Source of the DNA: Proluteimonas luteida
GTDB lineage: Bacteria > Pseudomonadota > Gammaproteobacteria > Xanthomonadales > Xanthomonadaceae
DNA: 64,000 bases
NCBI RefSeq assembly: GCF_021191695.1
Contig: NZ_JAIWPT010000003.1
Location: 1-64,000 of the forward strand
Direction: 5' to 3'
Under the pieces are notes generated by a model. It did no database searches. It saw only the letters and a list, made by a program, of their open reading frames with translations, and was not told where the DNA came from. A program made the translations under genes and the position numbers. Shown one piece after another: positions 37,428 through 46,426 of this stretch (positions within the stretch are counted from its first letter, which is position 1; each line of letters opens with the position of its first letter).

Positions 37428-38350
37428 TCGGGGTCGAACTCCTTCGGGGCGTCGCGTCCGAGCAGGTAGCGCGCGGGATTGGCATCGAGGCGGTCGCTGA
37501 TCCGGCGCAGGTCGCGGACCAGCGCACGCAGCTCGCCCAGCGTGGGGCCGAGCTGCGACAGGCCGTCGTTGGCGAAGCTGCTGATCGCCGCGCGGTTCTC
37601 GTTGAGGATGGTGTCTGCGCCGCCGGCGGCCGAGTCCAGCCGGGTCAGCGTGCTGTCGAGCCGGGCGACCAGGCCCGGCAGCTTCTGCACCAGTTCGCGG
37701 TCGAAGTTGCTCATCGCGCGGTTGGTCGTGGTCAGCGTCTGCTCGAGCTGCTCGCTGGCGCGGCGGGCATTGACGATCATCGCGCCGAGATCCTCGCGCT
37801 GGTTGGCGACCGCGCCGGTCATGCCCTCGATGTGCTCCAGCGTCGCGGCGATGCGCGCGACGTTGTCCTCGCTGAGCACCTGGTCGAGGCGCTCCACCAG
37901 CCGGTTGGCGGTGTCGGCGATGTTCTGCAACGCCGAGGCCTCGGTCTGGATCACCGGCACGCGGTCGCTGCTCTCCGGGACCAGCTTGGGGGCGTCGGGT
38001 GAGCCGCCGGTCAGCTGGATGATCGGCGCGCCGGTCAGGCTGGTCATCGACAGCCGGGCGCGGGTGTCGGTCTTGACCGGTGCGTTGGCCTGGATGCGCA
38101 GCCTGGCGATGACCTGGCGCGGGTCCTGCGGCGCCAGCATCAGGTTGTCGACGGTGCCGACCGCGATGCCGTTGTACTGCACGCTGCTGCCTTCGCTCAG
38201 GCCGGTGACCGGCTCGCGGAAGACGACATCGAACTCGTTCCAGCTGCGGTCCGACGAATACTTCGCCGCCCACAGCGCGAAGCCGAGCAGCAGCACGCTC
38301 ACGATGAGGGTGAACGCGCCGATGAGGACGTAGTTGGCTCTGGTTTCCAT
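37424..38350 (-). CDS. mlaD: MCE-domain lipid transport protein (MlaD-like)
   Basis: A 308-aa protein with one N-terminal transmembrane helix (YVLIGAFTLIVSVLLLGFALW) and an MCE domain at about 38-120 (VTGLSEGSSVQYNGIAVGTVDNL, a hallmark). The long C-terminal part (150-290) is helical (LEHIEGMTGAVANQREDLGAM). Longer than E. coli MlaD (about 183 aa), it resembles the single-MCE proteins with helical extension. It hexamerises in the periplasm and holds lipid for the permease/ATPase. Confidence 0.9.
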   Translation of the reverse strand: METRANYVLIGAFTLIVSVLLLGFALWAAKYSSDRSWNEFDVVFREPVTGLSEGSSVQYNGIAVGTVDNLMLAPQDPRQVIARLRIQANAPVKTDTRARLSMTSLTGAPIIQLTGGSPDAPKLVPESSDRVPVIQTEASALQNIADTANRLVERLDQVLSEDNVARIAATLEHIEGMTGAVANQREDLGAMIVNARRASEQLEQTLTTTNRAMSNFDRELVQKLPGLVARLDSTLTRLDSAAGGADTILNENRAAISSFANDGLSQLGPTLGELRALVRDLRRISDRLDANPARYLLGRDAPKEFDPE

Positions 38351-38351
38351 T

Positions 38352-39266
38352 TCAGTTGACTCCCGGGCAGCGCGCCCTGGCATCGCGCGCGGCGCGGCCG
38401 CGCGGCCCGTTGAAGTAGTCCTGGATCCACGGATGCTCGATCCGTTCGACCTCCTCCACCGGCGCGACCGCGATCACCCGCTTGTCCGCCAGCACCGCAA
38501 CGCGGTCGCAGATAGCGTACAGGGTGTCGAGGTCATGGGTGATGAGGAACACGGTCAGGCCCAGCGCTTCCTGCAGCGTGCGGATCAGGCGGTCGAAGGC
38601 GGCCGCGCCGATCGGGTCCAGGCCCGCGGTCGGCTCGTCGAGGAACAGCAGCGGTGGATCGAGCGCCAGCGCCCGCGCCAGTCCCGCGCGCTTGCGCATG
38701 CCGCCCGACAGCTGCGCCGGCAGCTTGTCGATGGCGTCGGCCGGCAGCCCGGCCAGCTTGACCTTCAGCAGCGACAGCTCGTAGCGCAGCGAGTCGTCGA
38801 GCGTCGGATGGTGCTCCTTCAGCGGCACCTCCACGTTCTCGCCGACGGTCAGCGACGAGAACAGCGCGCCGTCCTGGAACAGCACGCCGGTGTGGCGTTC
38901 GATGTGCGCGCGGTCCTCGGGGTCGCGCGACAGCGCGTCGACGCCGAGCACCTCGATGCTGCCGCCCTGCGGTGGCCGCAGGCCGAGGATCGCCCGCATC
39001 AGCACCGACTTGCCGGTGCCCGAGCCGCCGACCACGCCGAGGATCTCGCCGCGGCGCACGTCCAGGTCGAGGCCGTCGTGCACGGTCTGCGCGCCGAACC
39101 GAGTCACCAGGCCGCGCACGCGGATGGCGACGTCGGCTTTGCCGGCGTCGGGATTCGGGATGACCGGACGTTCGTCCGTTGAAGACGGGGATTCGGGATT
39201 GGACAGGGCAGCAGCGTCCGCATCGGCCGGCACGCCCCCGCTCTTCTGCTGTTTCGAATCACCCAT
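38352..39266 (-). CDS. mlaF: MlaF-like ABC transporter ATPase
   Basis: A 304-aa ATPase energising the MlaE/MlaD lipid transporter. Walker A GGSGTGKS, signature LSGGMRKRAGLARAL, Walker B PLLFLDEPTAGLDP and HDLDT are intact. The conserved domain begins at about residue 45 (AIRVRGLVTRFG). The preceding part (NPESPSSTDERPVIPNPD) is encoded by dispersed repeat element B, so the N-terminus is repeat-derived. ATG 39266 is the first plausible start; a GTG at 39269 adjoins it. No good Shine-Dalgarno is visible. Residue count is about 268 without the extension, the usual MlaF length. Confidence 0.9.
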   Translation of the reverse strand: MGDSKQQKSGGVPADADAAALSNPESPSSTDERPVIPNPDAGKADVAIRVRGLVTRFGAQTVHDGLDLDVRRGEILGVVGGSGTGKSVLMRAILGLRPPQGGSIEVLGVDALSRDPEDRAHIERHTGVLFQDGALFSSLTVGENVEVPLKEHHPTLDDSLRYELSLLKVKLAGLPADAIDKLPAQLSGGMRKRAGLARALALDPPLLFLDEPTAGLDPIGAAAFDRLIRTLQEALGLTVFLITHDLDTLYAICDRVAVLADKRVIAVAPVEEVERIEHPWIQDYFNGPRGRAARDARARCPGVN

Positions 39267-39285
39267 CACGAATCACCCATCACGG
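39143..39285. repeat. Dispersed GATTCGT-rich element, copy B (inside mlaF 5' end)
   Basis: The left part GGGATTCGGGATGACCGGAC and a CGGACG-TT-CGTCCG palindrome (39165-39178) match element C almost base for base. The right part is CGAATCACCCATCACGAATC followed by another CCCATCACGG. Most of it lies within the mlaF reading frame. The core between the ends is shorter than in copy C. Confidence 0.75.
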
Positions 39286-39287
39286 CT

Positions 39288-40403
39288 TCACCACCCCATG
39301 TGCATGAACCAGATCGCCGCGCACGCGTCGATGATGATCACCAGCGAGATCGCCTGCACCACGGCCGAGGTCGTACGCTCGCCGACCGACTGCGCGGTGC
39401 CCTTGACCTGCAGGCCTTCGAGACAGCCGATCAGGCCGATGACCATCGCGAAGACCGGCGCCTTCGACATGCCGACCAGGAAATGGCGCAGCTGCATCTG
39501 CTCGTGCATGCGGGCCAGGTAGGCCTGCGGCGGGATGTCGAGGCTGAAGGCGCCGACCGACAGGCCGCCGGTCAGGCCGGCGATCATCGCGATGAAGGTC
39601 AGCAGCGGCAGCATGATCAGCAGCGCGACGATGCGCGGGATCACCAGCAGTTCGACCGGGTCCAGGCCCAGCGTGCGGATCGCGTCGACCTCCTCGCGGC
39701 TGACCATCGCGCCGATCTGCGCGGTGAACGCGCTGGCGGTGCGGCCGGCCAGCAGGATCGCGGTCAGCAGCACGCCGAACTCGCGCAGGAAGGCGATCGA
39801 CACCAGTTCGACGACGAAGATCGTCGCGCCGAAGTCGGCGAGGATCGTCGAGCCGAGGAACGCGATCACCGCGCCGACCAGGAACGACAGCAGGGCGACC
39901 AGCGGCACCGCGTCGAGGCCGACCTGCTCCATGTGGTGCACGGTCGAGGTCAGGCGGAAGCGGCGCGGCGCGACGGCCAGGCGTGCCAGCTTGACCAGGG
40001 TCTCGCCGAGGAAGCCGACCAGCGTGACGACCTCGCGCGCGTTGTTGTGCATCGCGTAGCCGAGGCGGCCCAGCGCGGCGGCCACGCCGTACTCGCGCTT
40101 GCGCTGCGGCCGGTCGTCGCCGACGTCCTCGATCGCCGCGACCAGGCTGCGGTGGTCGTCGCGGAAACGGAAGCTGGCGAAGTCGAGATCGCGGCGTTCG
40201 GCGAAGCGCAGCAGCTCGAGCACGCCCAGCGAATCGAGCCGGTCGATACCGGTGGCATCGATCTGCTTCACTTCGCCCGGCTGGTCGCGCAGCACCCGCT
40301 CGATGTCGCCCGAATGGTCCAGCGTCCAGTACCCATGGAGTTGCAACGAGCCGCTTCCGGCATCGACGTCGGCGCTTGGCGTGGCGTGGTGCGGGACGGT
40401 CAT
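39288..40403 (-). CDS. mlaE: MlaE-like lipid ABC transporter permease with N-terminal STAS domain
   Basis: A 371-aa protein. Residues 1-105 form an STAS-like domain (VKQIDATGIDRLDSLGVLELL). From about 115 it is the MlaE permease: HHMEQVGLDAVPLVALLSFLVG, VELVSIAFLREFGVLLTAILLAGR, IGAMVSREEVDAIRTLGLDP and a C-terminal GERTTSAVVQAISLVIIIDA. In E. coli the STAS protein (MlaB) is separate. First gene of the operon mlaE-mlaF-mlaD-lipoprotein, divergent from the ThrE gene. Confidence 0.93.
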   Translation of the reverse strand: MTVPHHATPSADVDAGSGSLQLHGYWTLDHSGDIERVLRDQPGEVKQIDATGIDRLDSLGVLELLRFAERRDLDFASFRFRDDHRSLVAAIEDVGDDRPQRKREYGVAAALGRLGYAMHNNAREVVTLVGFLGETLVKLARLAVAPRRFRLTSTVHHMEQVGLDAVPLVALLSFLVGAVIAFLGSTILADFGATIFVVELVSIAFLREFGVLLTAILLAGRTASAFTAQIGAMVSREEVDAIRTLGLDPVELLVIPRIVALLIMLPLLTFIAMIAGLTGGLSVGAFSLDIPPQAYLARMHEQMQLRHFLVGMSKAPVFAMVIGLIGCLEGLQVKGTAQSVGERTTSAVVQAISLVIIIDACAAIWFMHMGW

Positions 40404-40549
40404 GCAGTCGGGGGCGGGCAGGGCAAACAGCGCAGAGGATACCGTGATCGGATGTGAGGCCGGGCGTCACGCCGCCCGGCTGAATGCGCCCGATACCCGC
40501 AGCGCCACGCCGCTACCGGGGGTCCCTGCGCGCATGCGATCCTGTCGCG

Positions 40550-41803
40550 ATGTCCTCGCCGTCTCCCGCCACCGCCGCAAGCTATGCCGCGCGGATCGCC
40601 TTCGTGGTGGAACTGGCCGAGCACCTGCATGCCTACGGCACCACCGCCCAGCGCCTGGAGGGCGCGGTGATCGCCGCGGCCCAGCAGCTGGGCCTCGACT
40701 GCGAGCCCTGGGTCAACCCGACCGGCATGGTGCTGTCCTTCAGCGACCCGCTGCGGCCGCCGGGCGACAGCGACACCACCCGCGTGATCCGCATGTCGCC
40801 GGGCGAGGTCAACCTGTTCAAGCTGTGCGAGACCGACTGCATCGCCGAGCAGGTCGTGGCCGGCGAACTCGACCTCGCCGAGGGCCATGCCGCGCTGCGC
40901 GCGCTCGAACAGCGCCAGCCGCGCCGGCGCACCGCGCTGCTGCACCTGCTCGGCTTCCCGATGATCGCCGCCAGCGTTGCCGGGCTGTGGCGGCTGCCGT
41001 GGTCGGACATCGCCGCGGCCGCCTGCATCGGCCTGCTGATCGGGCTGCTCGACCTGGCCACGCGCAACGGCGTGCGCCTGAAGGAGGCCAGCGATGCGCT
41101 GGCGGGCATGCTCGCCGGCCTGGTCGCGATCCTGATCTCGGCATTCATCGTGCCGCTCAACCTCAACACGGTGATCATCGCCTCGCTGATCGTGCTGCTG
41201 CCCGGCATGGCGCTGACCAATGCGATCAACGAGCTAACCAGCCAGCATCTGGTCTCGGGCACCGCGCGCTTCGCGGGTGCGGTGACGACGGTGCTCAAGC
41301 TGACCGTCGGCACCGCGATCGCGCTGGGGCTGGCGCAACTGCTCGGGATCGAGCCGCAGGTCCGGGCCGCGCGCCCGCAGCCGGACTGGGTGGAATGGCT
41401 GGCGCTGCTGGTCGCCGCGTTCGCGTTCTCGATCCTGTTCCGCGCCGCGCGCCGCGACGTGCTGCTGGTGATGGCGGCGGCCGCATCGGGGTACCTGATC
41501 TCGCGCTTCGTCGGCCAGGCCTATGGCTCGAACGCGGGCCTGTTCGTCTCCGGCCTGGTGGTCACTGCCGCCGGCAACGGCTACGCGCGCTGGGCGAACC
41601 GGCCGGGCGCACTGATCCGCGTGCCCGGCATCATCATGCTGGTGCCCGGCAGCACCAGCCTGCGCGGGGTCATGAACCTGATCCAGCGCCAGGACGTGAT
41701 GGCGGGCGAGCAGGCGATGCTCGCGGTGACCAACATCATCCTCGCGCTGATCGCCGGCCTGGTGTTCGGCAACCTGCTGCTGCCGGCGCGCAAGAATCTC
41801 TGA
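40550..41803 (+). CDS. ThrE-family threonine/serine exporter
   Basis: A 417-aa membrane protein that fuses the two ThrE halves. The cytoplasmic N-terminal region contains LAEHLHAYGTTAQRLEGAV and SFSDPL. About ten hydrophobic segments follow, with NELTSQHLVSGTARFAGA and the final VPGIIMLVPGSTSLRGVMNL block. Family members export threonine, serine or related small molecules by proton antiport. ATG 40550. A terminator at 41934-41956 follows. Confidence 0.85.
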   Translation: MSSPSPATAASYAARIAFVVELAEHLHAYGTTAQRLEGAVIAAAQQLGLDCEPWVNPTGMVLSFSDPLRPPGDSDTTRVIRMSPGEVNLFKLCETDCIAEQVVAGELDLAEGHAALRALEQRQPRRRTALLHLLGFPMIAASVAGLWRLPWSDIAAAACIGLLIGLLDLATRNGVRLKEASDALAGMLAGLVAILISAFIVPLNLNTVIIASLIVLLPGMALTNAINELTSQHLVSGTARFAGAVTTVLKLTVGTAIALGLAQLLGIEPQVRAARPQPDWVEWLALLVAAFAFSILFRAARRDVLLVMAAAASGYLISRFVGQAYGSNAGLFVSGLVVTAAGNGYARWANRPGALIRVPGIIMLVPGSTSLRGVMNLIQRQDVMAGEQAMLAVTNIILALIAGLVFGNLLLPARKNL

Positions 41804-41933
41804 TCGCCGGTCGCCCCGGTCGCAGGTCGGGGCAACGCCCCCGGCGCCGGCGTTTGCGGCCAGCCGCACAGGGCGACCGGCGCGGGTCCGGATCGTGGCC
41901 CGCCCCGCCCGGACACCGGCGGAAACCCATGAA

Positions 41934-41956
41934 AAAGGCGCCGCAAGGGCGCCTTT
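41934..41956. terminator. Bidirectional terminator between ThrE gene and H-NS gene
   Basis: AAAGGCGCC/GGCGCCTTT, a 9-bp perfect stem with a five-base loop, and A/T runs on both sides make it functional in both directions between convergent genes. Confidence 0.8.
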
Positions 41957-41997
41957 CCATTGCCGGCGGATGTCGCGCCGACGCGTGCCCGACCGTT

Positions 41998-42366
41998 TTA
42001 CTTGATCAGGAATTCCTCGAGCTTCTTGCCCTTCTTGATCTGCGCCGCCAGCCACAGCGGCTGCTTGCCGCGACCGGTCCAGGTTTCGGCCTTGTTGGCA
42101 GGGTTGCGATACTTCGGCGGCACCTTGCCCAGCTTGCGGCCCTTGGTCGGGCTTGCGGTCTTGCGCGCGGTCGCGGTCTTGGCAGTGCCGGCGCTGCCAC
42201 CGAACAGTTCGGCGATGCTGTAGCCCTCGGACGCAGCCAGGTCGGTGACCTTCTTGCGGACCGATGCGATCGGCTTGCGCTTCTTCAGCGCCGTCTTGCG
42301 CTGCTTCGCCTGTGCGATCAGCGATTCGAGTTCCCTCGGGGAAAATGCATTCAGGTCAAATGCCAT
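41998..42366 (-). CDS. H-NS family nucleoid protein
   Basis: A 122-aa protein. The N-terminal coiled-coil part (PRELESLIAQAKQRKTALKK) should dimerise, a Thr/Ala/Lys linker follows, and the C-terminal DNA-binding domain YRNPANKAETWTGRGKQPLW matches the H-NS 'Y.NP....TW.G.G..P.W' motif. It would bind AT-rich DNA and silence foreign genes, possibly including the lower-GC O-antigen island; that last point is inference. ATG 42366. Confidence 0.92.
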   Translation of the reverse strand: MAFDLNAFSPRELESLIAQAKQRKTALKKRKPIASVRKKVTDLAASEGYSIAELFGGSAGTAKTATARKTASPTKGRKLGKVPPKYRNPANKAETWTGRGKQPLWLAAQIKKGKKLEEFLIK

Positions 42367-42533
42367 TCGATGTGACTCCGGCTTGAAAGGTGGGTGAAAC
42401 CGGTCCTTGGCTGCCGGGCATCATAATCGGCATTATCCCGATGCACAAATCCGCCCCGGTTTTCACGTGAAAACGGGGTGATGAAAGTCGTCGATTATCC
42501 CCCGGCCGGGCTTGCGCCCGCCGGTGACGGCAA

Positions 42534-44228
42534 TCAGCCCTTGAGCCGCGCGAATACCGTCTCGCGGTCGAGGTTTTCCGAGGCCTCGGCATTGCGTGCG
42601 CGATACTCGAAACTGCCGGCCGCGAGGCCGCGGCTGGAGACCACGACCCGGTGCGGAATGCCGATCAGCTCGATGTCGGCGAACATCGCGCCCGGCCGCA
42701 GCCCGCGGTCGTCGAGCACCGCATCGAAACCCGCGGCCAGCAGCTCGCGATAAAGCGCATCGGCCGCGTCGGCGACCTCGGGCTCGTTCTTCGGATTGAT
42801 CACGCACACCGCCACCTGCCACGGTGCCATCGCCGCCGGCCACAGGATGCCGTTGTCGTCATGGTTCTGTTCGATCGCGGCGGCGACGATGCGCGAGACG
42901 CCGATGCCGTAGCAGCCCATGAGCGGCACGACCGCCTTGCCGGCCGCGTCGAGCACCGTGCAGTCCATCGCCTCGGCGTACTTGCGGCCGAGCTGGAATA
43001 TGTGGCCGACCTCGATGCCGCGCACGAGTTTCAGTTCGCCGCCGTCCTGCGCGCGATCGCCTTCGACCACGTTGCGGATGTCGGCGACGACGTCCGGTTC
43101 CGGCAGGTCGCGGCCCCAGTTGACGCCGGCGAGGTGGAAGCCGGCGGCGTTCGCACCGACCACGAAGTCCGCCATCGCCGCGACCTCGCGGTCGGCCAGC
43201 ACGCGGATCGGGCGTTGCGCGGCCACGGGCCCGAGAAAGCCCGGTTCGCTGCCGAGAAATGCCTGGATTTCCGCCTCGGTCGCCATGCGGTAATCGGCCA
43301 GGCCGTCGACCTTGGCCAGCTTGATCTCGTTGACCGCGTGGTCGCCGCGGACCAGTGCCAGCACGAACGCTTCGCCGGCCATCAACGCGACCGACTTGAC
43401 GGTGCGGGCCAGCGGAATCTCGAGCAGTGCGGCGACGTCCTCGCAGGTCTTCTGGGTCGGGGTTTCGACGCGGCGCATCGGCTCGGCCGCGGCCGGGCGC
43501 GGACCCGGCGTGGCGGCCGCGGCGGTTTCCACGTTGGCGGCGTAATCGGACGCGGTCGAGAATGCGATCGCGTCCTCGCCCGAATCGGCGAGCACGTGGA
43601 ATTCCTGCGAGGCGTCGCCGCCGATCGCGCCCGAGTCCGCCTGTACCGAGCGGAACCGCAGCCCGAGCCGGGTGAATATCCGGGTATATGCCGCGTGCAT
43701 GTTGCGGTAGGACGCGGCCATGCCGGCCTCGTCGATGTCGAACGAATAGGCGTCCTTCATCAGGAACTCGCGCGCGCGCATCACCCCGAAGCGCGGGCGG
43801 ATCTCGTCGCGGAACTTGGTCTGGATCTGGTAGAAATTCACCGGCAGCTGCCTGTAGCTGGCCAGTTCGTTGCGCGCGAAATCGGTGACCACTTCCTCGT
43901 GGGTCGGGCCGTAGCAGTACCAGGCGTCCTTGCGGTCCTTGATCTTCAGCAGCTGGCCGCCGAACTTCTCCCAGCGCCCGGTTTCCTCCCACAGTTCCTT
44001 CGGCTGCACCGAGGGCATCAGCAGTTCGATCGCACCGGCGGCGTCCATCTCCTCGCGCACGATGCGCTCGACCCGGCGCAGCACGCGCAGTCCCAGCGGC
44101 GACCAGGTGTAGATGCCGGCGGCCAGCTTGCGCAGCATGCCGGCCTTGAGCATCAGCTTGTGGCTGATGACCTCGGCGTCGGCGGGTGTTTCCTTTTCGG
44201 TACGGAGGTGGAACTGCGACAGGCGCAT
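42534..44228 (-). CDS. proS: Prolyl-tRNA synthetase
   Basis: A 564-aa class II synthetase of the bacterial type. The start [19 protein letters not shown] is typical. [16 protein letters not shown] and [20 protein letters not shown] contain motif 2, and [20 protein letters not shown] motif 3. The insertion with the editing domain (residues about 225-380, [22 protein letters not shown]) is present. ATG 44228 is preferred; ATG 44237 adds three residues. Confidence 0.98.
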   Translation of the reverse strand: MRLSQFHLRTEKETPADAEVISHKLMLKAGMLRKLAAGIYTWSPLGLRVLRRVERIVREEMDAAGAIELLMPSVQPKELWEETGRWEKFGGQLLKIKDRKDAWYCYGPTHEEVVTDFARNELASYRQLPVNFYQIQTKFRDEIRPRFGVMRAREFLMKDAYSFDIDEAGMAASYRNMHAAYTRIFTRLGLRFRSVQADSGAIGGDASQEFHVLADSGEDAIAFSTASDYAANVETAAAATPGPRPAAAEPMRRVETPTQKTCEDVAALLEIPLARTVKSVALMAGEAFVLALVRGDHAVNEIKLAKVDGLADYRMATEAEIQAFLGSEPGFLGPVAAQRPIRVLADREVAAMADFVVGANAAGFHLAGVNWGRDLPEPDVVADIRNVVEGDRAQDGGELKLVRGIEVGHIFQLGRKYAEAMDCTVLDAAGKAVVPLMGCYGIGVSRIVAAAIEQNHDDNGILWPAAMAPWQVAVCVINPKNEPEVADAADALYRELLAAGFDAVLDDRGLRPGAMFADIELIGIPHRVVVSSRGLAAGSFEYRARNAEASENLDRETVFARLKG

Positions 44229-44307
44229 CGGCGGCATCTGGCTCGGGAATGGCCGGCTATTGTGCCATGCACCCCTGTCCGGGCCGTGCGCCTGCGGCGG
44301 CTGCAGG

Positions 44308-44709
44308 TCAGCGGCAGTACGCGCGCTCCGCGGCCTGGGCCAGCGCCAGCTGGTTGCTGCGTTCGGCCGCATCGAGCTCGCGCGGCGTGCCGTCGGCGCC
44401 GGCCTGGTGGACCGGGCTGTCGCCCTGCAGGGCCTCGATGTTGCCGCGCGCCAGTTCGCACTGCGTGTTGGCATCGGGCGTGGCGGCCGCGGTCGTGGCA
44501 GGGGCGGGTTCCGGAGTGGCGGCAGGCGTCGCCACGCCGGTGCTGCCGTCGCCGCGCACGTTGCGCAGTTCGTAGTGCGTGCCGGCCGGCGGCGGCGTCT
44601 GCGAATAGTGGGTGACGCCGTTCGCGTCCTTCCAGCTGTAGACCTCGCTGGCCGCCAGCGGCGCGGCGGCAATGGCGAGCAGGAACAGGCAATGGGGCAG
44701 GTGGCGCAT
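44308..44709 (-). CDS. DUF4124 domain periplasmic protein
   Basis: A 133-aa exported protein: signal peptide to about residue 20 ([14 protein letters not shown]), then the DUF4124 motif [19 protein letters not shown]. An Ala/Thr/Pro-rich linker and a Cys-containing C-terminus ([17 protein letters not shown]) follow. Function unknown. Two larger relatives lie at 58433-59727. It sits upstream of proS, 79 bp before it. Confidence 0.85.
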   Translation of the reverse strand: MRHLPHCLFLLAIAAAPLAASEVYSWKDANGVTHYSQTPPPAGTHYELRNVRGDGSTGVATPAATPEPAPATTAAATPDANTQCELARGNIEALQGDSPVHQAGADGTPRELDAAERSNQLALAQAAERAYCR

Positions 44710-44811
44710 GGCGGACTCCGGAGGGCGCGCGGGGGCGCGCGTGGTCGCCGCGATTCCAGCACCCCGGGCGTCCGGGCGCAACCGGCACGTCCGGGCGGCG
44801 CGCGTCGGCGC

Positions 44812-44817
44812 TACACT
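44812..44817 (+). promoter_or_regulatory. Candidate -10 element of pssA
   Basis: TACACT lies 6 bp before the pssA ATG (44824), which would give a leaderless or nearly leaderless transcript. TACACT also precedes the FAH gene (7984) and the NYN gene (46374). No convincing -35 element accompanies it. Confidence 0.35.
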
Positions 44818-44823
44818 CGGCAC

Positions 44824-45597
44824 ATGAGCGAAGCCGATCCGACACCCCGCCGCGGCCGCGGCATCTACCTGCTGCCCAACCTGTTCACGACCGGCGGCCT
44901 GTTCGCGGGATTCTTCGCGATCATCGCCGCATCGCAGGGTCGCTTCACCGCCGCCTGCGTGGCGATTTTCGTCGCCGCGATCCTTGACGGCATCGACGGC
45001 CGTGTCGCCCGCCTGACCAATACCCAGAGCGAGTTCGGCGTGCAGTACGACTCGCTGGCCGACCTGATCAGCTTCGGCATGGCCCCGGCGCTGGTGATGT
45101 ACCACTGGTCGCTGATGGCGATGCGCCTGGACGGCAATACCCTGGGCAAGATCGGCTGGCTCGGCGCGTTCCTGTATGCCGCCTGCGCGGCGCTGCGGCT
45201 GGCGCGGTTCAACAGCCAGGTCGCGACCGTCGACAAGCGTTATTTCGTCGGTCTCGCCAGTCCCGCGGCGGCGGGGCTGATGGCCAGTTTCGTCTGGACC
45301 TGCCACGAACTCGGCTTCACCGGCGACGAACTGCGTTTCGTCGCGCTGGCGGTGACCATCGTCGCCGGCCTGCTGATGGTCAGCCGCATCCGCTACAGCA
45401 GCTTCAAGGGCAGCGGCACCGGACCGAAGGCCGATCGCGTGCCGTTCTTCGTGCTGGTGCTGGCGGTCGGCATCCTGATCGCGTTGTGGATCGATCCGCC
45501 CAAGACCCTGCTGGTCGCCGCGACGCTGTACGCGTTGTCGGGACCGGGGCTGTGGCTGTACCGCCGCCGCAGGCCACCGGTGGAGCCGGCCGCGTGA
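44824..45597 (+). CDS. pssA: CDP-diacylglycerol-serine O-phosphatidyltransferase
   Basis: A 257-aa inner-membrane CDP-alcohol phosphotransferase making phosphatidylserine, the precursor of phosphatidylethanolamine. The catalytic signature is intact (DGIDGRVAR, then GVQYDSLAD eight residues on: D-x2-DG-x2-AR-x8-G-x3-D-x3-D). About eight hydrophobic helices. This is the membrane type (Bacillus-like), not the soluble E. coli type. It overlaps the following gene. Confidence 0.95.
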   Translation: MSEADPTPRRGRGIYLLPNLFTTGGLFAGFFAIIAASQGRFTAACVAIFVAAILDGIDGRVARLTNTQSEFGVQYDSLADLISFGMAPALVMYHWSLMAMRLDGNTLGKIGWLGAFLYAACAALRLARFNSQVATVDKRYFVGLASPAAAGLMASFVWTCHELGFTGDELRFVALAVTIVAGLLMVSRIRYSSFKGSGTGPKADRVPFFVLVLAVGILIALWIDPPKTLLVAATLYALSGPGLWLYRRRRPPVEPAA

Positions 45598-45866
45598 GCT
45601 GGGACGGTTTGCAGTGCGCAGTGCTCGACGCGCTCGGGCATGCGCGCTACCGCATGCATGCGGCAACCGCAGATGCGCTGCCCGACGACCCGCTGCTCGA
45701 TGCGCTGCTGCGCGCCGCGGGCCGCGACCGCGAGGGCGGCGATGCCGTGCTGGTGGCGCGCCAGGTCGGCACGCTGCCGCCGCTGCGGCGCAGCCCGCAG
45801 GCCAAGCGCGCGCTGTGGCCGCTGCTGCGGCGGCTGCGGGCGACGGCGGTCGTCGCGCGGCAATGA
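45594..45866 (+). CDS. Small protein, candidate divergent DNA polymerase III psi subunit (HolD)
   Basis: A 90-aa protein starting at GTG 45594, overlapping pssA at its 5' end and rimI at its 3' end (ATGA). The blocks DDPLLDALLRA and PQAKRALWPLLRRL resemble two regions of E. coli HolD (a 'DPLVSDVLRAL' region and an 'AALWQQI' C-terminal helix). E. coli holD likewise overlaps rimI. The similarity is from memory and the protein is shorter than HolD (137 aa), with the N-terminal part lacking. If right, it links SSB through chi to the clamp loader. Confidence 0.5.
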   Translation: MSWDGLQCAVLDALGHARYRMHAATADALPDDPLLDALLRAAGRDREGGDAVLVARQVGTLPPLRRSPQAKRALWPLLRRLRATAVVARQ

Positions 45867-46348
45867 GCGCACCGGCGCCCGCACGGCCGGTCGCGCCGAC
45901 CGCGTTGCGGCCGATGCGCACCGGTGACCTCGATGCGGTCATGGCGATCGAGCGCCGCGCCTATCCGTTTCCGTGGACGCCGGGCATCTTCAACGACTGC
46001 CTGCAGGCGGGCTATCCGGCGTGGGTGCTGCACGACGCCGAGCACATCGTCGGCTACGGCGTGCTCAGCATCGCGGCGGGCGAGGCGCACGTGCTCAACG
46101 TCTGCGTCGCGCCCGAGGCGCAGGGCCGCGGGCACGGCCGGCGCCTGTTCCGCGCGTTGATCGCCGCGGCCCAGGGCCATGGCGCGCAGCGCGTGTTCCT
46201 CGAGGTGAGGCCGTCCAATCCGCACGCGATCGCGCTCTACCACGACGAGGGATTCAACGAGATCGGCCGGCGGCCGCGCTATTACCCGGCGCACCACGGC
46301 CGCGAGGACGCGATCGTGATGGCGCGCGAGCTGTTCGGCACCGATTGA
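45863..46348 (+). CDS. rimI: Ribosomal protein S18 alanine N-acetyltransferase
   Basis: A 161-aa GNAT enzyme. The acetyl-CoA loop is VAPEAQGRGHGRRLF (Q-x-x-G-x-G). The C-terminal EVRPSNPHAIALYHDEGFNEIGRRPRYY is the RimI signature, with the Asn-x-x-A-x-x-L-Y block. FPWTPGIFNDCL at the N-terminus is also typical. It acetylates the N-terminus of S18. It is coupled to the upstream holD-like gene. Confidence 0.95.
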   Translation: MSAPAPARPVAPTALRPMRTGDLDAVMAIERRAYPFPWTPGIFNDCLQAGYPAWVLHDAEHIVGYGVLSIAAGEAHVLNVCVAPEAQGRGHGRRLFRALIAAAQGHGAQRVFLEVRPSNPHAIALYHDEGFNEIGRRPRYYPAHHGREDAIVMARELFGTD

Positions 46349-46426
46349 CCGGCCGCATCGGCGGCGCGCGGCCTACACTGTCGCCGGATCCACGACGACG
46401 CGGCCATCGCCGCATGCAGGAGAGTC

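Noticed and set aside
39300..40457. A 385-codon plus-strand open frame opposite mlaE
   Set aside because: It is the antisense shadow of mlaE, with low-complexity His/Gln/Asp-rich composition typical of frames opposite GC-rich genes. mlaE has clear domains.
42651..44615. A 654-codon plus-strand frame opposite proS
   Set aside because: Antisense artefact: no motif, skewed composition, and proS is beyond doubt.
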